Shown: positions 36,488 through 47,071 of the stretch, piece by piece
Layout of the letters: each line of letters begins with the position of its first letter
Numbering within the stretch: position 1 is the stretch's first letter
Assembly (NCBI GenBank): GCA_002682825.1
Contig: NOKP01000020.1
Coordinates: 868,001-932,000, forward strand
Direction: 5' to 3'
Length of the DNA stretch: 64,000 nt
Origin: Neonectria sp. B-13
Taxonomy: Eukaryota > Ascomycota > Sordariomycetes > Hypocreales > Nectriaceae
Position numbers and translations under genes: made by a program
The notes under the pieces: model-generated
What the model saw: the letters and a program-made list of their open reading frames with translations, nothing else
Told to the model about the DNA's origin: nothing
Databases searched by the model: none

Positions 36488-38133
36488 GAGGTCACGACGC
36501 CCTTGCTCGCTTTGCTGGGCGAACCATTAAGCCTGTGGATCTGGTTGCATCCTTTTTTTGTTTTAGTTTTTGGCGTGTCTTATGCTTCATTTCTCGAGAG
36601 CTTCGGACGTCTTGGTGTTGGTGGCTGGCATTGATTTAAGCCGAGTGTTTTTCTGCTTTCTGCTTTCTAAATTCGTTCATGGGAATATGCATGTCCCTCT
36701 AATACTGGAAGAATGGTTTGGATGGGATGGGAGGATGATTTAGGGATGGGGAGACTGAATAGTGAAGGGAGAAAATGAGAAGACACGGAGAGAGCCTGCG
36801 ACCCACGTCCATAGACGACACAAGTTTACATATCCAGTGCAGCCTGGGGTGTTAGTTGAAGATGTGGAGTGGAGTCAATAGATATTGGGCACTTCGTTGA
36901 CCAAATATAGATCACAGTTGGACATGCCAGACACGTGAATATGAGGTGAAGTTGGTGGAGCTATGTGTAGTCATCATCAGCCTTGCAAGATATCGGCGAC
37001 GTTGGTTCCGTCCGGATTAACTAACGGCTCTACCGCCTTTGTATGGATTCCTGACAGTGTCCCGTGGACACACTCTACGAATAAGACCACATGTGAATTA
37101 TCCATCCATGTACCCTGAGAACCCTCGGTCCCCAACAAATCGCGACCAATCGATCCACGCCGGCCAACCGGACGGACAGATGCCTCACGTGGATCTTTGG
37201 AATCTCAGGGATGATGCTGTTAATAAATCTGGATGATGAGGTGGGAGGGATCATTAGACGCGGGCGGGGCTAAGTTTTGCCAGGTTGCTAGGTTGATTTG
37301 ACTGATTAATTACCACGGAAATGGTGACTTTTTTCGCTCCCGGTTGCGCTGAGTTTGAGCGGAGGCGTGGCCTTGCATGCATTATGGATATGGGCCTGTG
37401 TATTCGCCCCAGCGGGCATTGTGGAGTTGGCGTCTCTCTCAGCCGTCCGGGGAGGCAAGGAGGCTCTCAGGACGAGCTCTGAATGGCTCCGAATGGCTGT
37501 GGAAGGCTCTGGAGTGCATCAGCAGTGTATTTCGTACCTTAGTACGAATACTGGAGTTGAGTAGCGCTGAATATGGATGGCAGTTGACCGACCCCTGTCC
37601 AGTAATATCATCAACTTCTTCGAGGACACTCTAGGGGCGAGTGTCGTCTTGCCTAGTGTAAGCCTTCAGCGGGTTGACGGGCTCCCACCTCTCCGTACAG
37701 TGGGGTGCAGTGTCCTGTCCTCCAGTGCTTCAGTGGGTCGGATCGCACGCGGCTGCAGGGGCTGACGCACCGCCTTTCCCAAAACACCAATGCGTGAGCT
37801 CGCTCATCTCAACCAGTTTTACCCCCTTCACCCCCAAAATCTTGGCCACCGAATTCCCAAACCAAGGAGCCCCCCAGAACAAGCCTGATGCATGAAGCTT
37901 GAAGGCGTTCAGCACTTTGCCGCAACAAGTTTTACAAGCTCCTCGTCCAAGCCCCTGCCATCCACCAAGAGCGCGCGTCCGGCGTCTCGACCCGCCCACC
38001 ATCCTCCCGTTACAGTGCAGCGCAACCAGCGCCGTGCAGCGTAGCTCTGCCTCCCGGTTTCCCCTGACGCCTTTAAAGGGTCCCCGTTTTCCCTGAACCG
38101 ACCCCTCCGCCTCCCGGCCCCTCCCCTCCCACC
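36488..38133. other. Intergenic region with EPT1/CPT1 promoter
   Basis: The 1.6 kb gap holds the 3' UTR of the anchored protein and the leader of the phosphotransferase (CT-rich from about 37900). Several short frames on both strands are unsupported. Confidence 0.5.
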
Positions 38134-39743
38134 ATGTCTGGAGGCGAAACGCTGCCACTATTCACTCCAACCTCTTCCAACCCGAGCGGTAGGAACATGG
38201 CTCCCAATACTAGTAAGTCTTCTCTGTCTTCGGCTTCTGTTCCAGTTGGCCTGCCTTTCTTTCTCTGTCCCTCTCTATGTCCCAAACCCGCCCTGGGACG
38301 TTCAGTGGCTAACCGTGGCCAACAGAAAGCGCCGTTGCTGAGTGCATCTCCGACGATGCTCTCGTTCACCTAAAGTCTTACAAGTACTCGAGCGTCGACC
38401 TCTCCCCCGTCTCGAAATACATCCTTGGCCCCTGGGTACGTTTGCCTCTTCTCATGACGTTGTCTCTACAGCTTCAGCTGCTACTCGTCCTCCGCCGCCA
38501 CAAAGCAGATCCTGCCTCATGGGACCTCCCGTAGCTGACTTTTTTTCACCCTGCTCCCAGTGGAACGCCTTTGTCGAGTTTCTGCCGCTATGGCTTGCCC
38601 CGAACATGGTTACCCTCCTCGGGTTCTTCTTCATCTTGGGTAACATTGTGCTACTCGAGATCTTCATGCCAGATCTGGTCGGACCGGTACGTTGACGTCA
38701 CCCCATTGTCCTCCACAGGGGAGATACTAATATGAGCGCCAATGTTGCAGGGACCATCATGGCTATACTTCAGCTTCGCCTTCGGCCTCTTCATGTACCA
38801 GACCATGGACAACGTCGACGGCAAGCAAGCCCGCCGAACCGGAACCTCGAGCGGCCTCGGCGAGCTCTTCGACCACGGCATCGACTCGCTGAACTGCACC
38901 CTCGCCAGCTTGCTCGAAACGGCCGCCATGGGCCTGGGAGCTACTCCGGCCGGCATCTTCACCGCGCTCTGCCCTTGCCTTCCCATGTTCTTCTCGACCT
39001 GGGAGACCTACCACACCCACACGCTCTACCTGGGCGTCATCAACGGCCCTACCGAAGGCCTGCTCATTGCCTGCTTGGTCATGGTCCTCTCCGGCATTTA
39101 TGGACCCGGCATCTGGACCCAGCCCATGAACCTCCTCCTCGGCGAGCACCTACCTAGCCTGGCCCACATCCTTGGCGAGACCACCTTCCGAGACATCTGG
39201 ATCAGCCTCATTGTCGGCTCGCTCGTCTTTACCCAGATTCCCTTTTGCGTCTACAACGTCGTCCAGGCGCGCCGCAAGAATGGGCTCCCCGTCACCCCGG
39301 TCTTTCTGGAGTGGACCCCCATGGCTGTCTACACCATTTCTATCGGCCTGTGGGTCTACTCCCCTTACAGCACCCTCATGGAGAATAACCACCTTCTGCT
39401 CTTCTGCGTGACCCTGGCGTTTGTCTTTGGTCGCCTGACTACCAAGGTGATTCTCGCCCACCTGACGCGCCAGCCCTTCCCTTACTGGACCGTCATGCTC
39501 TGGCCCCTCGTTGGCGGAGCCATCCTCGGCAACCTGCCCCGAATTGGCCTCTCTCAGGTCAGCGCCCAGTTCGAGTTGAACTATCTGTGGGCATACTTCT
39601 TCTTCGCCCTGGTCGTCTACTTCCGCTGGGCTTATCTGGTCGTAACGAGCATCTGCGAATATCTCGGCATCAACGCTCTTACCATCCCCAAGGAGAAGCA
39701 GGTCGCCAACAAGCTTGCTCGCGACGCCACGAAGCTGCATTAA
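38134..39743 (+). CDS. EPT1: Choline/ethanolamine phosphotransferase
   Basis: Four exons, 38134-38212, 38326-38435, 38561-38686 and 38751-39743, give 435 aa. The CDP-alcohol phosphotransferase signature is complete at residues 128-150: DG..AR, eight residues, then G...D...D, with Asp128, Asp146 and Asp150 as metal-binding/catalytic residues. Several hydrophobic segments surround it, including VTLLGFFFILGNIVLLEIF and further helices in the C-terminal half, consistent with an ER or Golgi membrane enzyme. It transfers phosphocholine or phosphoethanolamine from the CDP form to diacylglycerol, the last Kennedy-pathway step. Filamentous fungi often have one or two copies and substrate preference cannot be read from the sequence, so CPT1 is an equally good name. 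Introns 1 and 2 (113 and 125 nt) are slightly long. Confidence 0.93.
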
Positions 39744-40317
39744 ACCCAGACCTCACATACACTCTTGCCCACAGGCCACGACACCATACTTTAGAGGCGT
39801 CTTTGGAGGCAAAGATGATGGACATGACACAAGGACGGGCCTGTTTGCATATGAACCTATAGAATGGAGGTATCTCGGCTTCTAGACTCGGCAGGCGGGT
39901 AGTGGTTACACGGGTTTCCCATCTGGTTAGGGGCGGAGGGGAAAAGCATGATGGGCGTTGGGTTTTCCATTTTACTCGCATTCTTTCCGGCGCCCAGACA
40001 CGCACAATCACGGAGCGAGCCCGTGGGAATGACGACATATTGATTGTAATAGACTTGGAACAAGCATGATGCATTGGCGGAGAATATTGATTTAAAGCCG
40101 TATATATATGTTGGATACGACCTGACCTGTCTTGGACATAGTTCATACCAGAGATATACTCCCGGGTACCTATGAAACCGGAGCGGTTGAGAATATCATC
40201 AATAATTCACACATTATTATCATGGCTTGTTCCACATTGGCGTAGCGAACATAAGGTGAGTTTAACAATCTGTTGAACATGTTTTCAAGACTGAGCCTTG
40301 TCTTCCGCTACAACATC
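39744..40317. other. Convergent spacer EPT1/SDR
   Basis: Both 3' UTRs fall here. The sequence is AT-richer than the flanking exons, with TATATATATG near 40100. No gene is supported. Confidence 0.5.
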
Positions 40318-41244
40318 TCATTTCGTGTCATCATGATCTGTTGATACAGCAATGTCCTCCCACTCTTTCAGCAGCTTCAGAGTGCTCTCACACTTGTCCT
40401 TGATGACACCCACACAGTCTGAGCCCAACACCAGCCTCACGGGAATCTCCCTCCCCTCCGCCACGCCCGTCCGCGTCAACACATCCACCGTGACCCGCGC
40501 CCCCTTCTCAACATCACCCAGCTGCTTGTTGTCGCTCTTGTCCAGGATGGCACGGTACTCCTCGGCGCCCGCGGCGTAAACGTCGCGCAGGCGGCGCTCG
40601 GTGCTGACGCGGCGTCCGGCGTTGAGGAACTCGGTGCGGAACATGCCCGGCTCCACGCACGTCGCCGCGATACCCAGCGGGGCCAGCTCCGCGCTGATGG
40701 ACTCGGAAAATCCGCTGATGGCCCACTTGGACGCGTTGTAGAAGCCTGTCGCCGGGCTGCCGTTCCAGCTCGCCAGGGAGCCGAAGTTTGCGATGACGCC
40801 GGTGCGCTGGGCGCGGAGGTACGGGATGGCGGCGCGGGTGACTTTGATGGCGCCGAGGACGTTGGTGTTGAACTGGTCGAAGACTTCTTTTTCACTGTTT
40901 GTCGTGTTAGTCGAGTACTTCCATTCACATTTGAAGACTGTCACATTGACGTACGATGCTTCCTCGCAGGCCCCCTCGAGGACGTAGCCCGCCGCATTTA
41001 CAATGTAGGTCAACCGACCGTGGATATCGTGCGCCTGTTTGACCTTGGCCTCGATCACATCCTCCGGGGCGGTGACGTCGAGGTCCAGGGCATAGGCGCC
41101 GTGTTCAGCGAGGGCAGCAAGAGTAGACGAGCGCCGGGCGGTGGCGACGACGTGGTGGCCGCGGCGGAGAGCTTCGATGGCGATGTTTCGACCGAAGCCG
41201 CTGCTGGCGCCGGTGATGAACCAGACTGGCGTTTGGGAAGTCAT
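40318..41244 (-). CDS. Short-chain dehydrogenase/reductase (classical SDR)
   Basis: Two exons on the minus strand, 41244-40955 and 40894-40318, give 288 aa. The 60-nt intron (40954-40895) has a GTACGT donor, ACTAAC branch point and ACAG acceptor. It is a multiple of three and stop-free, so an unspliced reading of 308 aa looks intact but inserts 20 residues after EEAS. Removing it joins EEAS to EKEVFDQFNTNVLGA, as expected for the family. TGASSGFG (11-18) binds NAD(P), NAAG (83-86) is the structural motif, and Ser136, Tyr149 and Lys153 (FYNASK) form the catalytic set. TARRSS after strand beta-2 suggests NADP preference. The substrate is unknown. It converges on EPT1 and sits in the accessory part of the window with no biosynthetic partner nearby. 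Confidence 0.9.
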   Translation of the reverse strand: MTSQTPVWFITGASSGFGRNIAIEALRRGHHVVATARRSSTLAALAEHGAYALDLDVTAPEDVIEAKVKQAHDIHGRLTYIVNAAGYVLEGACEEASYVNVTVFKCEWKYSTNTTNSEKEVFDQFNTNVLGAIKVTRAAIPYLRAQRTGVIANFGSLASWNGSPATGFYNASKWAISGFSESISAELAPLGIAATCVEPGMFRTEFLNAGRRVSTERRLRDVYAAGAEEYRAILDKSDNKQLGDVEKGARVTVDVLTRTGVAEGREIPVRLVLGSDCVGVIKDKCESTLKLLKEWEDIAVSTDHDDTK

Positions 41245-42152
41245 GGTGGGTGTGGTGGAGCGTCAACTAAGAAAAAGAGATAGAGAGCTTCTTGGATATT
41301 GGTAGATTAGAAACTTGGAATGGGTGTAGGGAGAGTATAGTCTCTTGTTTGTAATTGAAAATGGGTATTTATAGCCGCATCCAAATGCTCAACATGACTT
41401 ACACGCACATGGGTGCATCACCAATGACACTCACAGCTTCAACTGCCCCGCAAACCCCGAATGGCGTTGGACAAAGTCTCCGAAAACAAGAACCCACTCA
41501 GCCCGTTCTCCGAAGTCTGACACTGACTAAAGTCCTAATGACGAGAGAATTCGCCTATCGCCGAAACATGGCTGTGGTGTTGATGTTGGTGGGGGTTCGG
41601 CGATGAAGATTTCGGCGTTAAGACCTCTGCGCTGTGAGCAAGGATTGACGTCACTTGGGGGAACTGGAGAAGCAATGCTGAAAATGGGTGGACTAAGTTA
41701 GTAAGGGTGTTGATGACGTTGTGGCTGACTGGGGAGGGTGCCGATTATTGGCTGTCTTGTAAGAGTCGTCATGATCAACCTAAGATGCAAGTACTGTACT
41801 TCTATCAGCATGTATTAGACAGCTACTTAAGAGGTGAATCCCATAGCTTCACAGGATGCCATCTCCCAGGATGGGATTGAAAATAGCTTAGACGTTTATC
41901 CGCTGCAACTCTGATGATACAAGTTTACAAAAACAGTAGACAGATGTGTGAGCCCTAGATGCTGTCATATCATGACAAGTCTGCCTGCACAGGGAATGCT
42001 ATGGTATCATCACCAACGCGCCGGCTCTGTCACAGCTTTCGGTCACAACTATGGAAAGGACAGACGATCGGCAACCAAGGAAGAACTAATGGTATATAGT
42101 TGTTAATTTGAATTGTCCAATGTGCAACTATGATCCGGCACCGGAGATCCTT
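41245..42152. other. SDR promoter and downstream flank of GPI-like gene
   Basis: The spacer lies between two minus-strand genes. It contains no supported exon, and the sequence becomes AT-richer from about 41600. Confidence 0.5.
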
Positions 42153-42842
42153 TCATGACCACACCATAGCCGCCGCAATTCCAGCCACAGCCATAGCGGT
42201 AAACACGCGCGCAAAGCACGAAGCAGCACCAGAAGGCGTTTCAGAGCTGGTGGCGCTGCTCGAGCTTTCCGTACCAGTCACTTCGCTGCTTGAGGCCTTC
42301 GCATCAGTCTCCTCAGTGGCGGTAGATTGCACATTGTCGGATGCGTCGTCGGTAATGGTGGCCTTGTTAGATGCGGAATGCGTAGCGGCGAGTAGATCCT
42401 GGCCAGCGGTGATGGTTATAGGAATATAAAAGAATTCGTCTAGTCCTTGGTCTTCAAGGCCGTTGGGAGAGGTGAAAGTCGCCGTGGGAGTCCCGTCATC
42501 GTTACCGCCAACGTTGATGGTGGTGCATTCTTGCGCGACAGTCCTGCTCATCTCGCAGTGAATAGAGAACTTCCACGGCGGTGAATCGTCGGGCATGTTA
42601 ACGGAAAGATCGAAGGCGCCGGTCTTGGCCGCGCCCTGCGAAAGAGCTTTGCTGGCCCAAGCTCCCACCGTGACGGTGTTATTGTAGGTGCCGCAGTCGC
42701 TTGAATACTCATAGTCGGGATCATCCCAGGGACAGTTTAGGAGGTAAGTGGTTGCCGTGGCCTCGACGCCGAGAACTGCAGCCATCAAAGGCGCATAATC
42801 GGATCCCGGGAGAAGGATGGACGTGACGACTGACGAAGGCAT
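42153..42842 (-). CDS. Ser/Thr-rich surface protein with GPI-like C-terminus, no clear signal peptide
   Basis: A single exon of 229 aa. The N-terminal half (SILLPGSDYAPLMAAVLGVE, then ATATTYLLNCPWDD and a few paired cysteines) resembles a fungal family of small secreted wall proteins of unknown function. Residues 145-205 are rich in Ser, Thr, Ala and Glu, as in O-glycosylated stalks. The last 24 residues, from GAASCFARVFTAMAVAGIAAAMVWS, form a small-residue site plus hydrophobic tail like a GPI signal. The usual N-terminal signal peptide is not obvious: the frame opens with MPSSVVTSILLPG, and an in-frame stop lies seven codons upstream. Either a distant first exon is missing, the start region has decayed, or the weak hydrophobic N-terminus suffices. 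No enzyme motif is visible. Confidence 0.65.
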   Translation of the reverse strand: MPSSVVTSILLPGSDYAPLMAAVLGVEATATTYLLNCPWDDPDYEYSSDCGTYNNTVTVGAWASKALSQGAAKTGAFDLSVNMPDDSPPWKFSIHCEMSRTVAQECTTINVGGNDDGTPTATFTSPNGLEDQGLDEFFYIPITITAGQDLLAATHSASNKATITDDASDNVQSTATEETDAKASSSEVTGTESSSSATSSETPSGAASCFARVFTAMAVAGIAAAMVWS

Positions 42843-44005
42843 GATTGATGCTATTCGTAACTACAAAAGTAGCGCAAACGGAGTGAAAGGAAGGAAGGAA
42901 TCTGGGTGGAAAGACGGTTGAAAAGGACAAGGGGGAAATTGATCTGAGAAGAGGTTGGAGTGTCAGAAACATTGTTGGTTAGGCCATTGCAAACTCGCCC
43001 CCATTATCTATAGTCCCGCTAAAAACGCTTTGGTTATTTATGAATGAGTCAGTCCTGTCGGCCGCTTCCTTTCTGACTATTGTGGCAATTTTGCTTTTAC
43101 TTGAAGCTTTACCCACGCTTGAGTTCTAGGGAGCATGAGGGGCTAATACTTTCTCCCAGTAATGCGCCGAACTATCCGCCAGCAGATGTTCCTGAGGAAT
43201 GTGTTTGCAAAACCCTTGGAGCATACGCGAATGTTCTCGGTACGTTCCCATCAACAGAGATGTTCAGCGGGAACTGCACATGGAATCCATTCCAGCACGA
43301 CGTCGTAGAATTGGTTCCCCTTCAAGCAGTCGATCGAGATTCAGTATTGACAGCAACAGAATCAGCCCCAACAATCAGGTCGAATAGAGTGCAGGAGGGT
43401 TATAAAAAGAAGAAAAATGCTTTAGGCGAACTAATTACTCTTGGATGTAGACTTGGGAAAAAAGGCAGACACCTATATAGTTTGGATTCAATAGGGCTGA
43501 CTAGCTTCAGGTTAATGGTGGACAGTTTCAACTGCTTAAAATCCGTGTTAGCTCTTGGACGTAACCTTTAGGAGCTTAATTAGCCCCTAGGAAGGCTTGA
43601 ATGCATAGATGCACCGAGGTTGGAGTTCTTACTTGGCGGAGTTCCAGAAAATGTTAGGGTCAAACTGAGACAACCGCATCTAGTTGCAACGCCCACAATT
43701 GGCGGCACATCGACACGAGGCAAGCCGTTCATCCTGCGCCGAGGAACCAATACTGGCCTTCTCGGCCTCTTCGTACAATGTCAAAGCCACATCGTTGCGG
43801 AAGGTGCGTGACCCTTGAGTGTTGATTTTGAACAACTGAGATTGGGGGTCGTCTGGCGGTAGGCACTAGCACCTGATGGACGGCTTGGTGTAACTCTTGT
43901 GAAAACGCCTGACAAGCAGAACAATCGGCCACTTTGAGCCTTTTCGTTTTGCTGCACATCCCAGACGTACGAACACGTACCTTGGTGGAGGTGGCTACGG
44001 CGCCT
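42843..44005. other. Gene-poor region left of the amidase relic
   Basis: The first part (42843-43060) probably holds the promoter of the GPI-like gene. A 163-codon plus-strand frame at 43080-43571 is unrecognised and has no signal peptide or domain. The rest shows short broken frames on both strands. It may include more decayed parts of the amidase gene that follows, but no amidase motif such as the Gly/Ser-rich signature is visible. Confidence 0.4.
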
Positions 44006-44345
44006 GCTCATGCGGGTGCACACTGGCTTTTCGATCATCCAGTTCAATGAGGACCATGAAAATGCTGAGTTCCACAATGGCACACCAAGCCAGGACATCA
44101 CCAACCCCTTGAACATGTCTAACATGTCCTCTCCTAGACTACAACCCCAACCAAGTACTTACATCGAAGTTACAAAGGCTATCCTATGGCTGCGGTCCCC
44201 TTGGGATACATCGGAAGTAGCGGGAGGTCATACGGCTTCCAAGCTATTGCGCCAGCTTATGAAGAGGCTAAGTTGGTTAAGTTCATGGCAGCGTTGGACC
44301 GAATCTTGCCCCCGAGGCGTGTTCCAGACCTAGACGCTTGCGCCA
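44006..44345 (+). pseudogene. Amidase-family relic (C-terminal fragments only)
   Basis: Two plus-strand fragments in different frames look like the C-terminal third of a fungal amidase-signature enzyme. The first (about 44030-44110) reads FSIIQFNEDHENAEFHNGTP, matching the family segment in which D/I-IxFN precedes a SQD-type motif. The second (about 44178-44332) reads KGYPMAAVPLGYIGSSGRSY, then GFQAIAPAYEEAKLVKFMA and ALDRILPPRRVP, matching the family's closing segment with VPLGY, GRPFG-like and EA-LV motifs. The roughly 100 residues normally between them are absent. The catalytic Lys and Ser-Ser-Gly region is not found upstream. Frame change, deletion and missing active site indicate a dead gene. 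The family call rests on motif recall. Confidence 0.6.
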
Positions 44346-45366
44346 AAACAAGGGCCGGTTGGTTATTCGACCGTCCCAAAAATCGAAAAAGGGAACGATA
44401 CGTGTTCCTTGTCGTCCTTGGTTCCCTCTTGGAACATGCGAAACCTTCATCCATCGCATATCGACGTCTGCCAATCAGTTATGAGGCATCGAGGCCCATG
44501 CCAGCCATTCTAGGCTTCGAGAAACAAGAAAGCCGCTGATTGAGAAAGTGTAATTGTTACATAGTCAAGAAATGGCACAGGGATTTCTTGCAGCCCGTTT
44601 GCCTCGTGTATCATGCGGCTGAGCACGCAGTGCGTTTGGCTGATCACGACTTTCCATAGCTGCAATGCATGTTTAATGTAGGACAAGGCTAGCTAAGCAA
44701 CTAGGCTGCTTTTAAATGGTGTTGCAAGCTAGATGAACCAACATATCTCTACCGACCGGTCACGCCGATCACCTCTGAGTCCCAATGCATATGCCAGCGC
44801 GAGGGAGGTGTCAAAGGAAGCTATTGAGTCCCTGGTAACCTGGGTTTCATGGCTGATGGCTTAGAACATGTCATTGTAGTATCTAAATAGGGGCGACATT
44901 GCGACAAGGCTGAGTCTTGATCTTGCCCTGGATCTTAGAAGGTTATACGTGCACTGTACAACCGCTTGAACCCGGCTCCCGCAGGAACGTACAACGGCAT
45001 GTTTTCTCCTACAGTGTAGTCCAGGACAGACAACAGACAGACAGACAGACAGAGACGGACAGACGGACAGAGAGACAGGCAGGCAGGCAGGCAAGCAAAG
45101 AACAGACAGAAAAATAGTAAGGACAGGTTCATTTTGGAAGGAAACATGCCTTCAAATAATTTCATTTTTTTCTTTTAGCCCGTGAGGTTCTCGCTCCTCG
45201 CATTCGCTTATTGTACATCATATACATGGCCCATCTCCCGGGCTTGAGCCTTCTCAATGCGCCGTCTCACCCAGCACCGTGCCACACCATCCTTGTAGTC
45301 GGAGGGCTTCATCGGCGCCGTCTATCAAAAAGCCCCAGCTGTGCGAATCGTCTCTCCTAGATTTCC
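44346..45366. other. Intergenic region with simple repeats
   Basis: The second amidase-relic frame stays open to 44539 without further family resemblance. The rest is non-coding and contains the AGAC/AGGC repeat at 45024-45110. SWP1 3' UTR sequence should occupy its right end. Confidence 0.5.
45024..45110. repeat. AGAC/AGGC tetranucleotide microsatellite
   Basis: A compound array of CAGA, GACG and CAGG units, imperfect at both edges, lies in non-coding DNA. It explains the artificial Gln/Thr/Asp and Leu/Ser/Val/Cys tracts seen in frames crossing it. Confidence 0.9.
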
Positions 45367-46421
45367 TTACCTCTCACCGGCAAGGCGTCTGCTCTGGACC
45401 TCGCTCAGAGCCTTGTTTCCACTCAGGAAGGAGACAACACTGAGGACACCAATGAGGGGAAGGACCTGGAAGAGGTTCCACACGCTGTAGTAGAGGAAGA
45501 AAGCGCCCTCGATTCCGAGAATGGATCCGAAGAAAATGGTGTGCGAGACCGGCGCAGCGCCGAAAGCCTTGGGGATGTGGTCGACGTTGGCGCCCAGAAA
45601 CAGCCACTGTGAGACCAGGTTAGCAATACCCTTTGAAATATGACATCCTGAATACGTACGCCAGCGAAGAGAGCGGGCACAGTAGCCAGCACGGCTAGCA
45701 CAAAGACCAGCGAGATGATCACGGGCGGGCTCTTGGCGTCCTCGCGGAAGGTGTGGCGGATCTCGGAACGCTTGCCGTATCGAACGGGAGCATTGTATTG
45801 CGGAGCGGGTGTGTTGGGGTCGAGCTGGATCTGGATGTCGAAGACGGGAGCGATGGATGCCTTGGAGGGTCCAAAGGAGCCAAGCACAACACTGGCCTTG
45901 ATGGGGACGTTGGACAGGAGGAACTGGACGGGGAGATCCTTCTGGGACTGGGGACTCGTCAGCAGTTGTCATTGCGGGTTTCTCGGGGTGCGCAATCGCG
46001 TACAATCTCGACAGTGGCCTTTCCGGACGGCTTGACGGTGAGAGGGAAGGGGACCTCGAGGCCAGAAGACTCGGTCAACACCAGGAAGGCCTGATGCGGC
46101 CGCTTGTCCTTTGAGCCCTCCTTGGTGGTCAGCGACACCGTGACGGCATCCTTGGGGCCCAGGACGACGGCATCCTTGGCATGTTCCTTTCCGCTAAACC
46201 TGCAGTGCTCATCCGTCAGCAATTTTGTCCTCCAATGTCCAGATCTAGAGCGCAGCTAGATGTTCGGTTCCATGCGGCGCTGGTGGGAGCTCTCACTTCT
46301 GGGAGACGGCGTTGGCCTTCTTGGCACCAACGGAGACGGAGGCGTCGGCGAAGCCCCACGAGGTGGCAGCGTGGGCGGCGCCCGCGAGGAGCAGCAGGGA
46401 CGATGCGATGGAGAAACGCAT
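45367..46421 (-). CDS. SWP1: Oligosaccharyltransferase subunit Swp1/ribophorin II
   Basis: Four exons on the minus strand, 46421-46297, 46199-46004, 45947-45660 and 45606-45367, give 282 aa. A signal peptide (MRFSIASSLLLLAGAAHA) is followed by a lumenal domain, with QKDLPVQFLLSNVPIKASVV and LGSFG typical of the Swp1/ribophorin II family. Three membrane segments follow: PPVIISLVFVLAVLATVPAL, HTIFFGSILGIEGAFFLYYS and LIGVLSVVSFLSG. The tail is short, basic and cytosolic. Swp1 is a non-catalytic subunit of the ER complex that transfers Glc3Man9GlcNAc2 to Asn-X-Ser/Thr. Length matches yeast Swp1 (286 aa). Exon 3 has two possible in-frame acceptors six bases apart (exon start 45947 or 45941). I chose the outer one because it keeps SQKDLP. 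Confidence 0.93.
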
Positions 46422-47071
46422 GGTTGGAGAATGTGGTGGTGGGAATGAGGCTGACGGGAAGTGGTGAACACTGGACAGCTTGGAGAGACCAGATAATGGA
46501 GACGGGACCTAGAATACGGCACGTAGCTCTTTGGAGGTTACGTGGAGGTAGGTGGAGCAGCATGATTGGCCAAAGCTATCTTGAATTTGGTGGGGCCTCG
46601 ACGGGATACGTACTCTAGGTGTTTCATCACGGCGGCTCTAGGGTAACCGGATTTGTGTTGGCCATGACTTAAAGCGTGAATGGTGTTATTGAGAAGAACG
46701 ATTCGATTCTTCTCTTGGTCAGGCTATGCTTAGCTTATTGGAATTCTGATCGTAGTAGGTGAAATAAGGCAGGGGACAGTTGATTTTACCACAAGGTCTC
46801 TCGAAAAAGAACCCCGGCTTACAGCGCTACTTCAGTTAGTTGGGCATTGATCAAATCCCGTTAACTTCAGCAACCAAGAGTCTATCAGTACATGTGGGAA
46901 TGCTCCAGGCCACTCAGCCCTCAATAGTTATAACCATTTAATTGATATCGTTGTTGTTTGTTCATAAACTGCGTGACCTGCCCAATTTCCCCGGACTTCT
47001 ACATGTTTAATGTCCGCATTCCATCCCAATAACACGACGTGAATGCCATCATTGTCCACGTCCTATCCAAA
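46422..47071. other. SWP1 promoter and NAT 3' flank
   Basis: No coding frame is supported. The region is AT-richer than its neighbours. It separates two minus-strand genes. Confidence 0.5.

Noticed and set aside
39150..39740. A 196-codon frame antisense to EPT1
   Set aside because: It is a mirror of the membrane-protein exon with no similarity of its own.
43080..43571. A 163-codon plus-strand frame left of the amidase relic
   Set aside because: No signal peptide, domain or homologue recalled. It could be part of decayed DNA and is not supported as a gene.
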